Positions 9,542-18,705 of a stretch of 64,000 nt of DNA are shown one piece after another. Location of the stretch: NCBI RefSeq assembly GCF_005281475.1, contig NZ_CP040106.1, positions 4,244,501-4,308,500 of the forward strand, in the 5' to 3' direction. The stretch is from Echinicola rosea. Lineage in GTDB: Bacteria; Bacteroidota; Bacteroidia; Cytophagales; Cyclobacteriaceae. Below the pieces are notes generated by a model. The model did no database searches and was not told the DNA's origin. It worked only from the letters and a program-made list of their open reading frames with translations. Positions within the stretch are counted from its first letter, which is position 1; each line of letters starts with the position of its first letter. The position numbers were made by a program, and so were the translations under genes.

Positions 9542-9940
9542 TTATTTGCCTTCACAATAGTCCTTCAGCCGTTTTAAAAACATGGCCCAATGGTAATTGC
9601 AAAACCTGTAAAAATCCGTCAATTCCCTCCAGTCATAGTGCTTTAACACCACATCGGTAATCCCATCCTTCTCAATAAGCTCAAAACTGATCTTGGTACC
9701 GATCCACTCTTCATCCGAATCCACGCACTCCCAATGCACCTTTTCATCCTCATTGAGCTCCAAAACCTTCATTTTGGTGATATAGCCTTCATCAAAATCA
9801 AATTCATTAATAGCACCCACCTCTGGGCGCACGGACAGTTTTGGAGTCCAAACTTTGCCAAGTCCCTCTTGGGAGATCAGCGCCTGATAGACTATTTCTT
9901 TGGGAGCTTTGATGGGGTTCAGGTGTTCTATACTGGTCAT
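9542..9940 (-). CDS. SRPBCC (START-like) domain protein
   Basis: Small cytosolic protein, 132 aa, with the layout of the SRPBCC/AHSA1 ligand-binding fold: an N-terminal strand with IKAPKEIVYQALIS, a central beta-sheet with KVHWECVDSDEEWIGTKISF, VLKHYDW, and a C-terminal amphipathic helix (WAMFLKRLKDYCEGK). No signal peptide. The ligand is unknown. It stands alone between the tandem array and a divergent surface-protein gene. Confidence 0.75.
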   Translation of the reverse strand: MTSIEHLNPIKAPKEIVYQALISQEGLGKVWTPKLSVRPEVGAINEFDFDEGYITKMKVLELNEDEKVHWECVDSDEEWIGTKISFELIEKDGITDVVLKHYDWRELTDFYRFCNYHWAMFLKRLKDYCEGK

Positions 9941-10090
9941 TTCAAATTTACGTTAAGTTGACATCGTTTATTTCTATACGAAAAACCGCATAATTATGTC
10001 TCATTTTATACAAAAACTGATCAATTTTACCGGTTACCGCTTTAATTCCTAAATTTTCAGTTATTTTACCATAGCACACTCAATAAGTCA

Positions 10091-12823
10091 ATGTCCTTTA
10101 TACTTCCACGTCACGAGTTAACATCATTTTTTGGTTTAATCCTGTTTCTTTGCGCAGTATCCCCTATTCGTGCCCAGCGGCCGAAGCTTGCTTCGGATGC
10201 AGCAATAGCAGAAAAAATCTATCTACAGACTGACAGCGAGATTTATATTAATGAACAGGTCATTTGGCTAAAGTTATTTGTGGTCGAGGCAGCGACCAAT
10301 AGGCCCACCAAACTAAGTGGTGTCCTCTATGCTGAGCTGATCGATGCCAATGGCAATATCATGGATGAAAAGTTGGTGAAAATTGAAAATGGGACGGGCA
10401 ACAGTTTTTTTGAGCTTACCAATCAATACCTTCCGGGCAGGTACATGCTCAGGGCTTATACGGCTTGGAACAGGAATTTTGGTGATACATTTATCTCCAG
10501 AAAGTATATTGATATTTATTCTTCGGAAGAAGAAAAGCGTTTGACCCCAATTCAAAACACGGTTGTTACTGAGGAATCAAAAGCCAACTATTTGCTTTCC
10601 GCTGAATTTCTTCCCCAACGGATCGATAGCCTCCATTCCAAAAAACTGGATGTTTTTATTAACCTTGGTGAGGACACAGATTCCCTCAGTATAAAAAGCC
10701 AAGATGGCCATGTTTATTCTTTTCAATATCCCATTACTGCAGTTCACCACCTCGCTACTTTGGGGATGCGTACAATAAATGGTCGGTACTATTCCAAAAC
10801 CATCGCCCTTCACCCTTCCCTGCCGGAAGTAACCTTCTATCCGGAAAGTGGCCACTTGGTGCACGGAATTTTGAACAGGGTGGTTTTTAAGGCAACTGAT
10901 GTAAAAGGTAATGGCCTAAATATCACGGGAGCAATTACCGACAATGATGGGAATTTCATCTGTGATATCACCGGTACCCACTTGGGATTGGGTACATTTA
11001 TGCTCAGACCAGACAGCAGCAAAACCTATCATGCTGCTATCAACGCTGTTACAGATAGCACTGAAACGCACACATTCAACCTTCCTAAGGTAAAAAGCAA
11101 TGGTAATACCCTCAACGTAAACACCTTCAAAAACCAAATCAGGCTCTCGGCGTATTCTTTTCCAGCCACACAGGACAGTGCATATATCAAAGTATCCTGC
11201 CGGGGAGTCAATTACTTTTTGCTTAAAGGACCGATGGCCAATGGCCAGATGGCTGCTGCTATAGCCGCTGACCAATTGCCTAACGGGGTAATTGCATTTA
11301 CGCTACTCGATTCCGATAGGCGCCCCGTTGCCCAACGGTTATTCTTCAATAAAACCGGAAGAGATGAGGTTAATATTGAAATAAAGGCTGACTCTATCAC
11401 TTATCATCCCCGCTCCAAGATGGCTATTTCTGTAAAAGTCTCGGACAGCACAGGAAATCCAGCACCTGCGCAAATAGCTGTTAAAGTGGTCAATAAACAA
11501 CTTTATGGCCCTCTGCAAGAAAAAAATACCAATATTGAGTCTTTCTTTTTGCTAGAGAGTGACTTCGATGGCGGAATAAAGCAACCGGGATATTACCTAA
11601 GCCCACAACATCCCACACGCCTTCAGGAACTGGACATGCTCATGATGACCAAAAACAGGACCTACCGGTACGGCATCAAGGAGCACCAGCTAACCATTCC
11701 CCCCGAGCCTTCCCTAAAAGTGGCAGGAACTGTCAGCAGTGCTTTTTCCAAAAAGAAGAAAAAGGAAGGCATTGACCTGACATTAATGGCTTTTGGGGAA
11801 GAAGCTTCATTGCTAAAACAGCAAACGGATAGCCTTGGGAGATTTCATTTTAACTTGCCTGACCATTTTGGCCAGCACATCAACGTCTTGCTCCAGACCG
11901 CCAATGCAAATGGAAAAAAACGCAACTATACCGTCCAACTTGACCGGAAGGAAGTCCCTACTGTTCACTTTGATCAAAGAGAAGCCATCTCCATAGTGGA
12001 TAGTGTAAAGCATCTCCTGGTCAAAAAACAGCAAGAAAAACACACCGTGGATGAGGCATTCAGGCTTACAGGCGATTATATGGAGCTGGAAGAAGTGACA
12101 GTAGAGGATTACCTACTCACTCCCCAAAGGCAAAAAGTCATGGACCGGTTTGGCAAGCCGGACGATGTCATCGACGGCGAAGAAATCGAAGCTAGAGAAC
12201 AGAAATGGTCCTATGGACTGTATAGCGTGCTTCTGTTCAATTATCCCGAAAAAGTCAGGATCGAGCGTGTAGGTGGAGCAGGTGGCTACTTGTGGGCCGA
12301 GGTAAACAACAGCGAAATGACCTTGGTAGTGGTGGATGGCATTCCTGTGATGAATTACAATTATGACCTCATTCCCAATATCCCACCATCCGAAGTCAAA
12401 AGTGTGGAACTTATCGAGTATGCCAATAATTTTTCTCGGCTCTTCATGGAAGTATATCCCCAAGCTAGCCCCTTAGAAGCTCCGATGACAGGAAATGTAA
12501 TCGCCATATATACCTATGCGGGCAAAGGTGTTTTTTCGGTGGACAAACCCGACGGAATTCTTAAAGCTTCCGTGCCCATATTTTCCCCTAAAAGAAATTT
12601 TGAAGCTCCTGATTATTCCAAGCTTACCCCACAAGAACGCATTAAACCAGACCTAAGAACACTCATCCATTGGGATCCTGCCCTAACGACAGACGGCAAG
12701 GGCAAGACGCTAATTAACTACTACAACGCAGACATCCCAGGAGAAATGCTAATCATCATAGAAGCCATTACAGAAGATGGCAAAACAGGTTACCAAAAAT
12801 TCACCTATCAGGTGAAGGAATAG
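10091..12823 (+). CDS. Exported MG2-like protein with C-terminal TonB-plug-like domain
   Basis: 910 aa with a signal peptide ending near IRAQ (residue 29). It opens with a macroglobulin MG2-type strand (EKIYLQTDSEIYINEQVIWL), continues with several beta-sandwich regions, has a carboxypeptidase-regulatory-like segment at about 546-620, and ends with a plug-like region at about 740-790 (LVVVDGIPVMNYNYDL, SVELIEYANN). There is no beta-barrel, so it is not a TonB-dependent receptor. Similar long MG2/plug proteins are common and uncharacterised in Bacteroidota. It shares its broad logic (MG domain plus plug) with the giant protein at 43171-49803. Periplasmic or surface location and a protein-binding role are inference. 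Confidence 0.7.
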   Translation: MSFILPRHELTSFFGLILFLCAVSPIRAQRPKLASDAAIAEKIYLQTDSEIYINEQVIWLKLFVVEAATNRPTKLSGVLYAELIDANGNIMDEKLVKIENGTGNSFFELTNQYLPGRYMLRAYTAWNRNFGDTFISRKYIDIYSSEEEKRLTPIQNTVVTEESKANYLLSAEFLPQRIDSLHSKKLDVFINLGEDTDSLSIKSQDGHVYSFQYPITAVHHLATLGMRTINGRYYSKTIALHPSLPEVTFYPESGHLVHGILNRVVFKATDVKGNGLNITGAITDNDGNFICDITGTHLGLGTFMLRPDSSKTYHAAINAVTDSTETHTFNLPKVKSNGNTLNVNTFKNQIRLSAYSFPATQDSAYIKVSCRGVNYFLLKGPMANGQMAAAIAADQLPNGVIAFTLLDSDRRPVAQRLFFNKTGRDEVNIEIKADSITYHPRSKMAISVKVSDSTGNPAPAQIAVKVVNKQLYGPLQEKNTNIESFFLLESDFDGGIKQPGYYLSPQHPTRLQELDMLMMTKNRTYRYGIKEHQLTIPPEPSLKVAGTVSSAFSKKKKKEGIDLTLMAFGEEASLLKQQTDSLGRFHFNLPDHFGQHINVLLQTANANGKKRNYTVQLDRKEVPTVHFDQREAISIVDSVKHLLVKKQQEKHTVDEAFRLTGDYMELEEVTVEDYLLTPQRQKVMDRFGKPDDVIDGEEIEAREQKWSYGLYSVLLFNYPEKVRIERVGGAGGYLWAEVNNSEMTLVVVDGIPVMNYNYDLIPNIPPSEVKSVELIEYANNFSRLFMEVYPQASPLEAPMTGNVIAIYTYAGKGVFSVDKPDGILKASVPIFSPKRNFEAPDYSKLTPQERIKPDLRTLIHWDPALTTDGKGKTLINYYNADIPGEMLIIIEAITEDGKTGYQKFTYQVKE

Positions 12824-12883
12824 AACATAACAAATAGAAGAAAATTTAACTTGTGGTCAGAATTTAACCGAGGTGATGTGTCG

Positions 12884-13456
12884 CTAGAAGCTGGCTGTCA
12901 ACGAAGACTTCTCCCTAAAGGTCCCATGATCCAAATCAACCGTAAACCGATTCCCATCTGTGGAGTGAATAACCAAAAAAGGTTTCCCGGCTGTATCCTG
13001 CTTATAAGTATAAGGATTCCCTGTTTCAGTCAACCAATAATAATGTAATTCTCCTTTCTTTAGCTTTCTACGGGGAATATCCAGAGATCTACCATTAATG
13101 GGCGAAGGTACTTTTTGACCATTCTTATAGATTTGGATCAGCAGTTCATCTTTACTGTACCAATTCTCAACATAAGTAAAGTACTGTCCATCATTGGACA
13201 AGGCTCCCATTGGTTTACCAGCATAGCGGTAAGGTGCTTCCCAAAGCAACGTTTCTTGGCCATTGGCATGTTCAAAAACCTTGATCTTCCAGTCTGACCG
13301 ATAATCGGTCTCTCCTTTATCAGCGTCTATTGCCTGAATTTTAGCAATGTACTGGCCATTTTCGGATAAAACCGTAAAGTCGCACCAACAAACCTCCTGA
13401 GCAGACAACTGGTAAAAACAGCAAAACAATAATACAATAGCAAGGAAGTACTTCAT
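12884..13456 (-). CDS. Small exported protein of unknown function
   Basis: 190 aa with a signal peptide ending at LSAQ (about residue 19). The mature part looks beta-rich, with repeats of the type FTVLSENGQYIAKI and GALSNDGQYFTYVENW that resemble single blades of WD40/TolB-like propellers, but there are too few for a full propeller. CWC near the mature N terminus could form a disulfide or metal site. It lies 132 bp downstream of trmB on the same strand and may be transcribed separately. I do not recognise the family. Confidence 0.6.
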   Translation of the reverse strand: MKYFLAIVLLFCCFYQLSAQEVCWCDFTVLSENGQYIAKIQAIDADKGETDYRSDWKIKVFEHANGQETLLWEAPYRYAGKPMGALSNDGQYFTYVENWYSKDELLIQIYKNGQKVPSPINGRSLDIPRRKLKKGELHYYWLTETGNPYTYKQDTAGKPFLVIHSTDGNRFTVDLDHGTFREKSSLTASF

Positions 13457-13588
13457 AAAAATATAGATTAGATTAGCACATAATTTTCATGATATAATAT
13501 ACCTATATTCCACCTAACGCTTGATCAATTTAGGTTATCAAACCATTAAATCTATCAATAATCAGCCCCCACTTATGAAATACTTAAC

Positions 13589-14248
13589 CTACCTAAACTG
13601 AAATTTCAAATACTTTATCTTCTCTCCTTTCGCGCTGAACATCGCTTCATACCGGGTCTTGATGCCATGGTGGTCATCACGGAAATCAGAACTGTAAAAA
13701 TCATGAGTGTACACAAGATCGGTGACATCTTCCCGTCCTTGCAGTACGTCTAACGTATAGTCAAACAGGCCAGTATTATCTGTTTTAAAGTGAATCCAGC
13801 CTTCTTCTTGGATCAAAGGTTTATACATTTCCAAAAATCTCGGAGAAGTCAATCTTTTCTTTTCGTCGCCATCCCTCGGACGGGGATCAGGAAAAGTAAT
13901 CCACAGTTCATTGATTTCTTTTCCGGCAAAAAAACGGTCAAGTAACTCTATCTGCGTCCGCAAAAACGCCACATTCTCCAATCCTTCCTGGATGGCTATG
14001 GTGCTTCCTTTCCAGATTCTGGCACCTTTTATATCGACACCGATAAAATTCTGCTCCGGATACTCCCTGGCCAATCCCACGGTAAACTCCCCCCTTCCAC
14101 AGGCCAGCTCCACCACAATCGGCTGCTCGTTTTTGAATTGCTCCTTTCTCCAGTTGCCCTTAATGTGTTCGAAGATACCCTTGCCTTCTTGGACGACGTT
14201 TCGATTCTCCTCATTGGCCTTGAACCTTGCCAGCTTATTTCTGCCCAT
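13589..14248 (-). CDS. trmB: tRNA (guanine(46)-N7)-methyltransferase TrmB
   Basis: S-adenosylmethionine-dependent enzyme that makes m7G46 in the variable loop of tRNA, 219 aa. The start is placed at the ATG at 14248 (MGRNKLARF), which begins one base after the folC stop; the open frame extends further upstream only through folC. The SAM site is VVELACGRGEFTVGLA followed by FIGVDIKGARIWKG, and the family motif ELWITFPDPRP with the later GWIHFKTDN is intact. Last recognisable member of the long leftward cluster. Confidence 0.95.
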   Translation of the reverse strand: MGRNKLARFKANEENRNVVQEGKGIFEHIKGNWRKEQFKNEQPIVVELACGRGEFTVGLAREYPEQNFIGVDIKGARIWKGSTIAIQEGLENVAFLRTQIELLDRFFAGKEINELWITFPDPRPRDGDEKKRLTSPRFLEMYKPLIQEEGWIHFKTDNTGLFDYTLDVLQGREDVTDLVYTHDFYSSDFRDDHHGIKTRYEAMFSAKGEKIKYLKFQFR

Positions 14249-14249
14249 T

Positions 14250-15542
14250 TTATAAGTTTTCGATTTCAGCGACCACAAAGGTACTGCCTCCGATAAAAAT
14301 AAGGTCGTTTTTTGATGCTTTTTTTCTAATTTCGGCCAATGCTTCATTCACATCCCGGATGACTTCGCCGATGATGCCTTGGGCTGCGGCTTTTTCCTGA
14401 AGCTGATCAGCGGGAAGTGCCCTGGGAAGGTTCGCTTCACAAAAAACGTATTTTGCCTCCTTTGGTAACAGACTGAGCACCTTGCTCAGGTCCTTGTCGT
14501 TAACCATCCCTAGGATAATATAAAGCTGATCATAGGGCATGGCTTGAAGCTGTTCCACCAGCTGGCCAATGCCATCTTCGTTATGACCGGTATCACAATA
14601 CACCAACGGGGATTCTCCTAATTGCTGGAACCTGCCTTTCAATCCGGAAATCCCCGCAGCATGGGCTAACCCAGCGTGTATGGTTTCTGGTCCAATGGCA
14701 ATCCCTTTTTCCTTTAAAACCTCCAACACCATTAGGACTCCGGGCAAGTTTTTTTCCTGATACTTCCCAAAAAGATCTAATGAATAGATCATTTTACGAT
14801 CATTTTTAACAACTTGATAATCACATACTTTTGAATTATTATTTAAACCAATTTGTTGCACTTTGAAAAATTGGTCGGCAAAGAAAATAGGTGCTGATTG
14901 CTGCATTGCCCTGGACTTGAAGACTTCGATGGTTTCCGATTGGGTTTGGCTGATGACCACAGGTACTCTTACCTTGATAACACCCGCCTTTTCCCCAGCT
15001 ATTTCTGCCAAGGTCGTCCCTAAAAACTGGGTATGGTCGAGTCCGATATTGGTGATCAAACTTACCTCCGGAGTAATCACATTGGTGCTATCCAGTCTCC
15101 CGCCCATGCCCACTTCGATCACGGCAAAATCTACCTTCTCCGCAGCAAAATGTGCAAAGGCCAGTCCCACCGTCATCTCAAAAAAACTGGGTTTAAGGGC
15201 ATCAAGAAATCCCCGGTGCTGGGCTACAAAATCGACCACTTTGTCTTGCGGTATTTCTTGGCCATTTATCTTTATCCTTTCCGTAAAGGACTTTAAGTGA
15301 GGAGAAGTGTACAGCCCCACTTTATACCCCGCCTCCTGGAGAACAGCGGCTAGCATATGGGAAGAACTCCCCTTGCCATTTGTGCCTGCTACATGGATGG
15401 ATTTAAATTGCTTATGTGGTTGCCCGAGATGCTCGCAAAGCTTAAGGGTATTGCTAAGGTCTTTCTTAAATGCCGCAGCGCCAATGCGCTGAAACATCGG
15501 CAGTGCATTGAACAAGTAGTCCAACGTCTCCTGATACGTCAT
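14250..15542 (-). CDS. folC: Dihydrofolate synthase / folylpolyglutamate synthase
   Basis: Cytosolic Mur-ligase-family enzyme adding glutamate to dihydropteroate and tetrahydrofolate, 430 aa. The ATP loop is HVAGTNGKGSSSHML near residue 50, followed by GLYTSPHL, the FAVIEVGMGGRLDSTNV segment, SLITNIGLDHTQFLG and a C-terminal domain with YCDTGHNEDG. Full family length. It sits 7 bp downstream of the TonB-like gene and one base upstream of trmB, so co-transcription is likely. Confidence 0.95.
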   Translation of the reverse strand: MTYQETLDYLFNALPMFQRIGAAAFKKDLSNTLKLCEHLGQPHKQFKSIHVAGTNGKGSSSHMLAAVLQEAGYKVGLYTSPHLKSFTERIKINGQEIPQDKVVDFVAQHRGFLDALKPSFFEMTVGLAFAHFAAEKVDFAVIEVGMGGRLDSTNVITPEVSLITNIGLDHTQFLGTTLAEIAGEKAGVIKVRVPVVISQTQSETIEVFKSRAMQQSAPIFFADQFFKVQQIGLNNNSKVCDYQVVKNDRKMIYSLDLFGKYQEKNLPGVLMVLEVLKEKGIAIGPETIHAGLAHAAGISGLKGRFQQLGESPLVYCDTGHNEDGIGQLVEQLQAMPYDQLYIILGMVNDKDLSKVLSLLPKEAKYVFCEANLPRALPADQLQEKAAAQGIIGEVIRDVNEALAEIRKKASKNDLIFIGGSTFVVAEIENL

Positions 15543-15549
15543 CTGCTGA

Positions 15550-16491
15550 TTAATCTACTTTGATGATAAAGGTGATTTTTCCTTCGGAAAAGTCAGCAGC
15601 AGGATTTCCACCTTTTCGCTTAAAGGTAAGTCCATTCACTACTCCCCGATAATAGGAAAGCACTTCATTGGTCACATTATAGGTATCTGGCATGGCCCTG
15701 ACCACCTTGCCGTTATCATCCACGGTAATTTTGAAAACAATTTTCCCGTTTCGATTAGACACCCGGTCTTGGATATTGGGCTTGCTGGCAAAATCCCAAC
15801 CGGCAAGATCCAGGTTATAGCCTGCGCCATTTCCGGCATTTCCCTGCCCAGACTGCATCAATGACCTGCCATCAATGGTGCCTTCAGGATTCCCTTGGTC
15901 ACCTTTCTGCGTGGATGTTCCTTCATTACTGCCTGCAGAGGCATTATTGCTCGTTCCCTTATTGCCCCCGGCACCAAAAATAGCGCGTTGGTCAATTTTG
16001 GGCTTTTCTTCTACCTGCTCTTCTACTTTCTCTTCCGTTTCTTCTGCAGGCTTGGTCACGGGATTTGCTTCTTCTTTTGGTTGCTCAGGTTCTTTTACTG
16101 CTTCTTTACTCTTCTCACTGCCCTTTATTGGACTGGCGGTATTAGAGCGGGTTTCATAGCTGCTCTTCGATTCGGTTGGTTGGGGTTGAGCCTCCGGTTG
16201 GGCTATGGGCTGGGCTTCCGGTTGGGCAGGCTCAGGAGTCTCCACAGGTGCTCCCGGCGCAGGACTTTCATCGCTGATCTGCTCACTCTCTGAAGGCGGT
16301 GTCTCGGTTTGTTCATTACCGCTTCCCACTTCCGTAAAACCGAGGTTGAGCTCCAGGCCAAACTGTGCCATTGGCGGCACCGGCGGCCTCCAGACCACAA
16401 TAAAATAGATACCCACCAACACCAACACATTTATAATGATGGTAATGATGGTTGCTTTCTTTTTACTGTCAAGCTCCGTATGTTGTGCCAT
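15550..16491 (-). CDS. TonB-like energy-transducer protein
   Basis: Inner-membrane-anchored protein of about 313 aa that would span the periplasm and pass ExbB/ExbD energy to an outer-membrane partner. The ATG at 16491 (MAQHTELDSKKK) is preferred; an ATG five codons upstream at 16506 is possible. One N-terminal TM helix (ATIITIIINVLVLVGIYFIV) is followed by a long Pro/Glu/Gln/Ser-rich linker, a Gly/Asn-rich segment, and a C-terminal TonB-like domain ending in GKITFIIKVD. The linker is low-complexity, so the frame runs open on several strands. Located between exbD and folC. Confidence 0.8.
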   Translation of the reverse strand: MAQHTELDSKKKATIITIIINVLVLVGIYFIVVWRPPVPPMAQFGLELNLGFTEVGSGNEQTETPPSESEQISDESPAPGAPVETPEPAQPEAQPIAQPEAQPQPTESKSSYETRSNTASPIKGSEKSKEAVKEPEQPKEEANPVTKPAEETEEKVEEQVEEKPKIDQRAIFGAGGNKGTSNNASAGSNEGTSTQKGDQGNPEGTIDGRSLMQSGQGNAGNGAGYNLDLAGWDFASKPNIQDRVSNRNGKIVFKITVDDNGKVVRAMPDTYNVTNEVLSYYRGVVNGLTFKRKGGNPAADFSEGKITFIIKVD

Positions 16492-16681
16492 TCCTTCCGC
16501 CTGCATCGTTGTATTGTTGAACTGTCGAATTGTGTGATTATTAATCGGTAACCATGGCTCAAAGCCCTCGCCTACAAAACTGCCTTCCTCTTCTACAAGA
16601 CTAATGTCTATTGTCTCGCTATTCTAATCCATGTACCAAATACCAAATACTACATATTCAATACTAGTTATTGAACATCGC

Positions 16682-17074
16682 CTACTTATAAGGTCTAGTG
16701 GCTATCGACACATTCGCCTCCAGTTTGGCAGCTATGCCTCCTATTTCCACCAAATATTCCACCGGTACTTCTTTATCGATGTGAAGCACGACTTGTCCAT
16801 CCTTTCCTTTAAGTAACGAAGTCAGTTCACTTTTGATTCCCTCCCGCTCCACGATCTTGTCGTTCACGGAATACTTGAGGTCTTTGGTCACCGTCACGGT
16901 CACCTCCTGCATCACAATATCTGCTGTTTCACTGCTCGGCAAGTTGACGGGTAATCCAGAAGGGGTTATGAAGGAAGAAGTCAGCATAAAAAAGATCAAC
17001 AACAAGAATATAATATCTGTCATGGATGACATGCTAAATGCCGCTTCTACTTTATGTTTTGATTGTAATGCCAT
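16682..17074 (-). CDS. ExbD/TolR-family biopolymer transport protein
   Basis: 130 aa; start at ATG 17074 (MALQSKHKVEAAF), with a less likely upstream ATG at 17092. A single TM helix preceded by the conserved acidic residue is seen in SSMTDIIFLLLIFFMLTSSF, where the Asp is the proton-path residue of the family. The periplasmic part follows, ending IATRPYK. Works with the ExbB-type protein encoded just upstream. The 190-bp gap to the TonB-like gene holds nothing I can name. Confidence 0.9.
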   Translation of the reverse strand: MALQSKHKVEAAFSMSSMTDIIFLLLIFFMLTSSFITPSGLPVNLPSSETADIVMQEVTVTVTKDLKYSVNDKIVEREGIKSELTSLLKGKDGQVVLHIDKEVPVEYLVEIGGIAAKLEANVSIATRPYK

Positions 17075-17131
17075 ATAATTGTTTCTTATCAAAAAGAACT
17101 ACTGATCAGTAATAAATGGTCACATTAGTCC

Positions 17132-17827
17132 TTATTTCTTATCCTGTAGCAGGTCCATAAACTCCACCGTGGTATATTCCATGTTGTGGATAAGTTTGGA
17201 TACACGGGCCACAAGGTAATTATATCCCAAATAAGCAATAATCCCTACCACGAGTCCTGAAGCGGTAGTGATCATGGCTTCATAAATTCCTGTGGACAGT
17301 AATTTTGGAGAGACCATCCCTTCTTCTTGGGCAACTCCGATAAAAGCCCGGATCATCCCGGCGACGGTTCCCAAAAAACCGATCATTGGCGCAGCACCGG
17401 AAACGGTCGCCAATAGGCTCAGGTTTTTTTCCAATTTGTAGATTTCTATTTTTCCAACATTTTCAATTGCCACTTCAATGTTCTTTAGCGGACTACCGAT
17501 TCTTTCCAAGCCTTTCGAAATCATATTGGCCACAGGCGTATCTTCCTCCTGACATATCATTTTGGCACCCCCAATATCCCCTGTCTGCACCATCATTTTT
17601 ACCTGGTCCATCATACCTTTTGGAGTTTGGGCTGCTTTTTTGAGGGTGATGATGCGTTCCACAAAAATGTATATCGCCAAAATGAACAGCGCATAAAGTG
17701 GGATCATCATGTAACCTCCTTTGATCAATAGATCAAAAAGCCCAATACTCTGGGCGGTATTTTCCATGGTAGTAAGGGAATCCGCAACCGCTTGACTATC
17801 GGTTGATAAAGTCTGTAGTAAGATCAT
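17132..17827 (-). CDS. ExbB/TolQ/MotA-type proton channel protein
   Basis: Inner-membrane proton-channel subunit, 231 aa. The ATG at 17827 (MILLQTLSTD) starts one base after the stop of the SPOR gene, whereas a longer frame (from 17881) would overlap that gene by more than 50 bp. TM1 is at about 34-58 (YMMIPLYALFILAIYIFVE); TM2 and TM3 lie in the C-terminal half around ATVSGAAPMIGFLGTVAGMI and TTASGLVVGIIAYLGYNYLV, the signature MotA/TolQ/ExbB region. Tight spacing indicates co-translation with the SPOR gene. Confidence 0.92.
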   Translation of the reverse strand: MILLQTLSTDSQAVADSLTTMENTAQSIGLFDLLIKGGYMMIPLYALFILAIYIFVERIITLKKAAQTPKGMMDQVKMMVQTGDIGGAKMICQEEDTPVANMISKGLERIGSPLKNIEVAIENVGKIEIYKLEKNLSLLATVSGAAPMIGFLGTVAGMIRAFIGVAQEEGMVSPKLLSTGIYEAMITTASGLVVGIIAYLGYNYLVARVSKLIHNMEYTTVEFMDLLQDKK

Positions 17828-17828
17828 A

Positions 17829-18599
17829 TTAGTATTTAAAAACCCATAAAGTTTCTTCGAAATTCTTTTGCTCTCGCTCAATCATGGCCAACGCTTCATC
17901 CACATTGTCAAAATCCTCAATGGCCAATTTATAGAACGAAGAACCATAGCCCGGAAGTACAATGTAAGTGTTGTATCCTTTTTTGTTTAACCGATCGGAA
18001 AAATCTTTGGCAAGGTCTCCATCAATAAATGCGCCAACAGTCACAAAATAATGTGGGGCATCACTTTTTTCACTGATTTCCGTAAGCGTCGGTGCCTTGG
18101 GAGCTTCTTCTACCGGAGCGGGTGTTTCTGGTTCTTCTATGGCAGGAACTGGCTCTTTGACCTCTGGCTGAACCGCCACCTGCTCTGTAACTACCGGCAT
18201 TTCCGGTGATTTGAACACAAAATGATAGACACCAAAACCTAACAAGCCCAAGAGCAACAATACCAAAATGATCCAACCCGCCTTATTGTTCTTCTCTTCT
18301 TTTTCCTCCTCGTCCACTGGCACATATCCTGCCGGAGCAGCTTCAGGAACCGCTTGTGCTGCTGCAGTAGTCTTGGACTCGGCTTTGGGAGGTACGGCCT
18401 TTTCAGGATTTTTCTTTGGAACAGTTTTTTTGGGGGAATCTTTCTCAGATCCACTTCCCGTAGGCACGGGAATCACAGAAGGACGGGAATCAGACTTGTC
18501 TTCCTCACTGGATATAGGAGTGATTTCGATTTCAGGCAAGCCAAAATCCTTATCCTCGTCTTTTCTTTTCGATTTTTTTCCCTGGTTCTTGTCTGTCAT
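17829..18599 (-). CDS. Membrane protein with SPOR domain
   Basis: 256 aa: a charged, Pro/Lys/Ser-rich cytoplasmic region (1-105), one TM helix (AGWIILVLLLLGLLGFGVYH), an acidic/proline-rich linker, and a C-terminal SPOR-type domain (about 180-256) beginning HYFVTVGAFIDGDLAKDF. SPOR domains bind denuded peptidoglycan at sites of cell-wall remodelling. Its place directly before exbB suggests that it positions or senses the envelope module at the wall; this is inference. Confidence 0.85.
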   Translation of the reverse strand: MTDKNQGKKSKRKDEDKDFGLPEIEITPISSEEDKSDSRPSVIPVPTGSGSEKDSPKKTVPKKNPEKAVPPKAESKTTAAAQAVPEAAPAGYVPVDEEEKEEKNNKAGWIILVLLLLGLLGFGVYHFVFKSPEMPVVTEQVAVQPEVKEPVPAIEEPETPAPVEEAPKAPTLTEISEKSDAPHYFVTVGAFIDGDLAKDFSDRLNKKGYNTYIVLPGYGSSFYKLAIEDFDNVDEALAMIEREQKNFEETLWVFKY

Positions 18600-18705
18600 T
18601 CTTCTGCTTTCTTGGTGGTTTAAATTGCTAAACTAAGATAAAACCCTCAATTACTCAATATGGCTCTAATGAATAATTACACAAGATCAATCCATCTCAC
18701 CAAAA

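Noticed and set aside
10091..12823. TonB-dependent receptor
   Set aside because: A plug-like segment is present but there is no beta-barrel domain after it.
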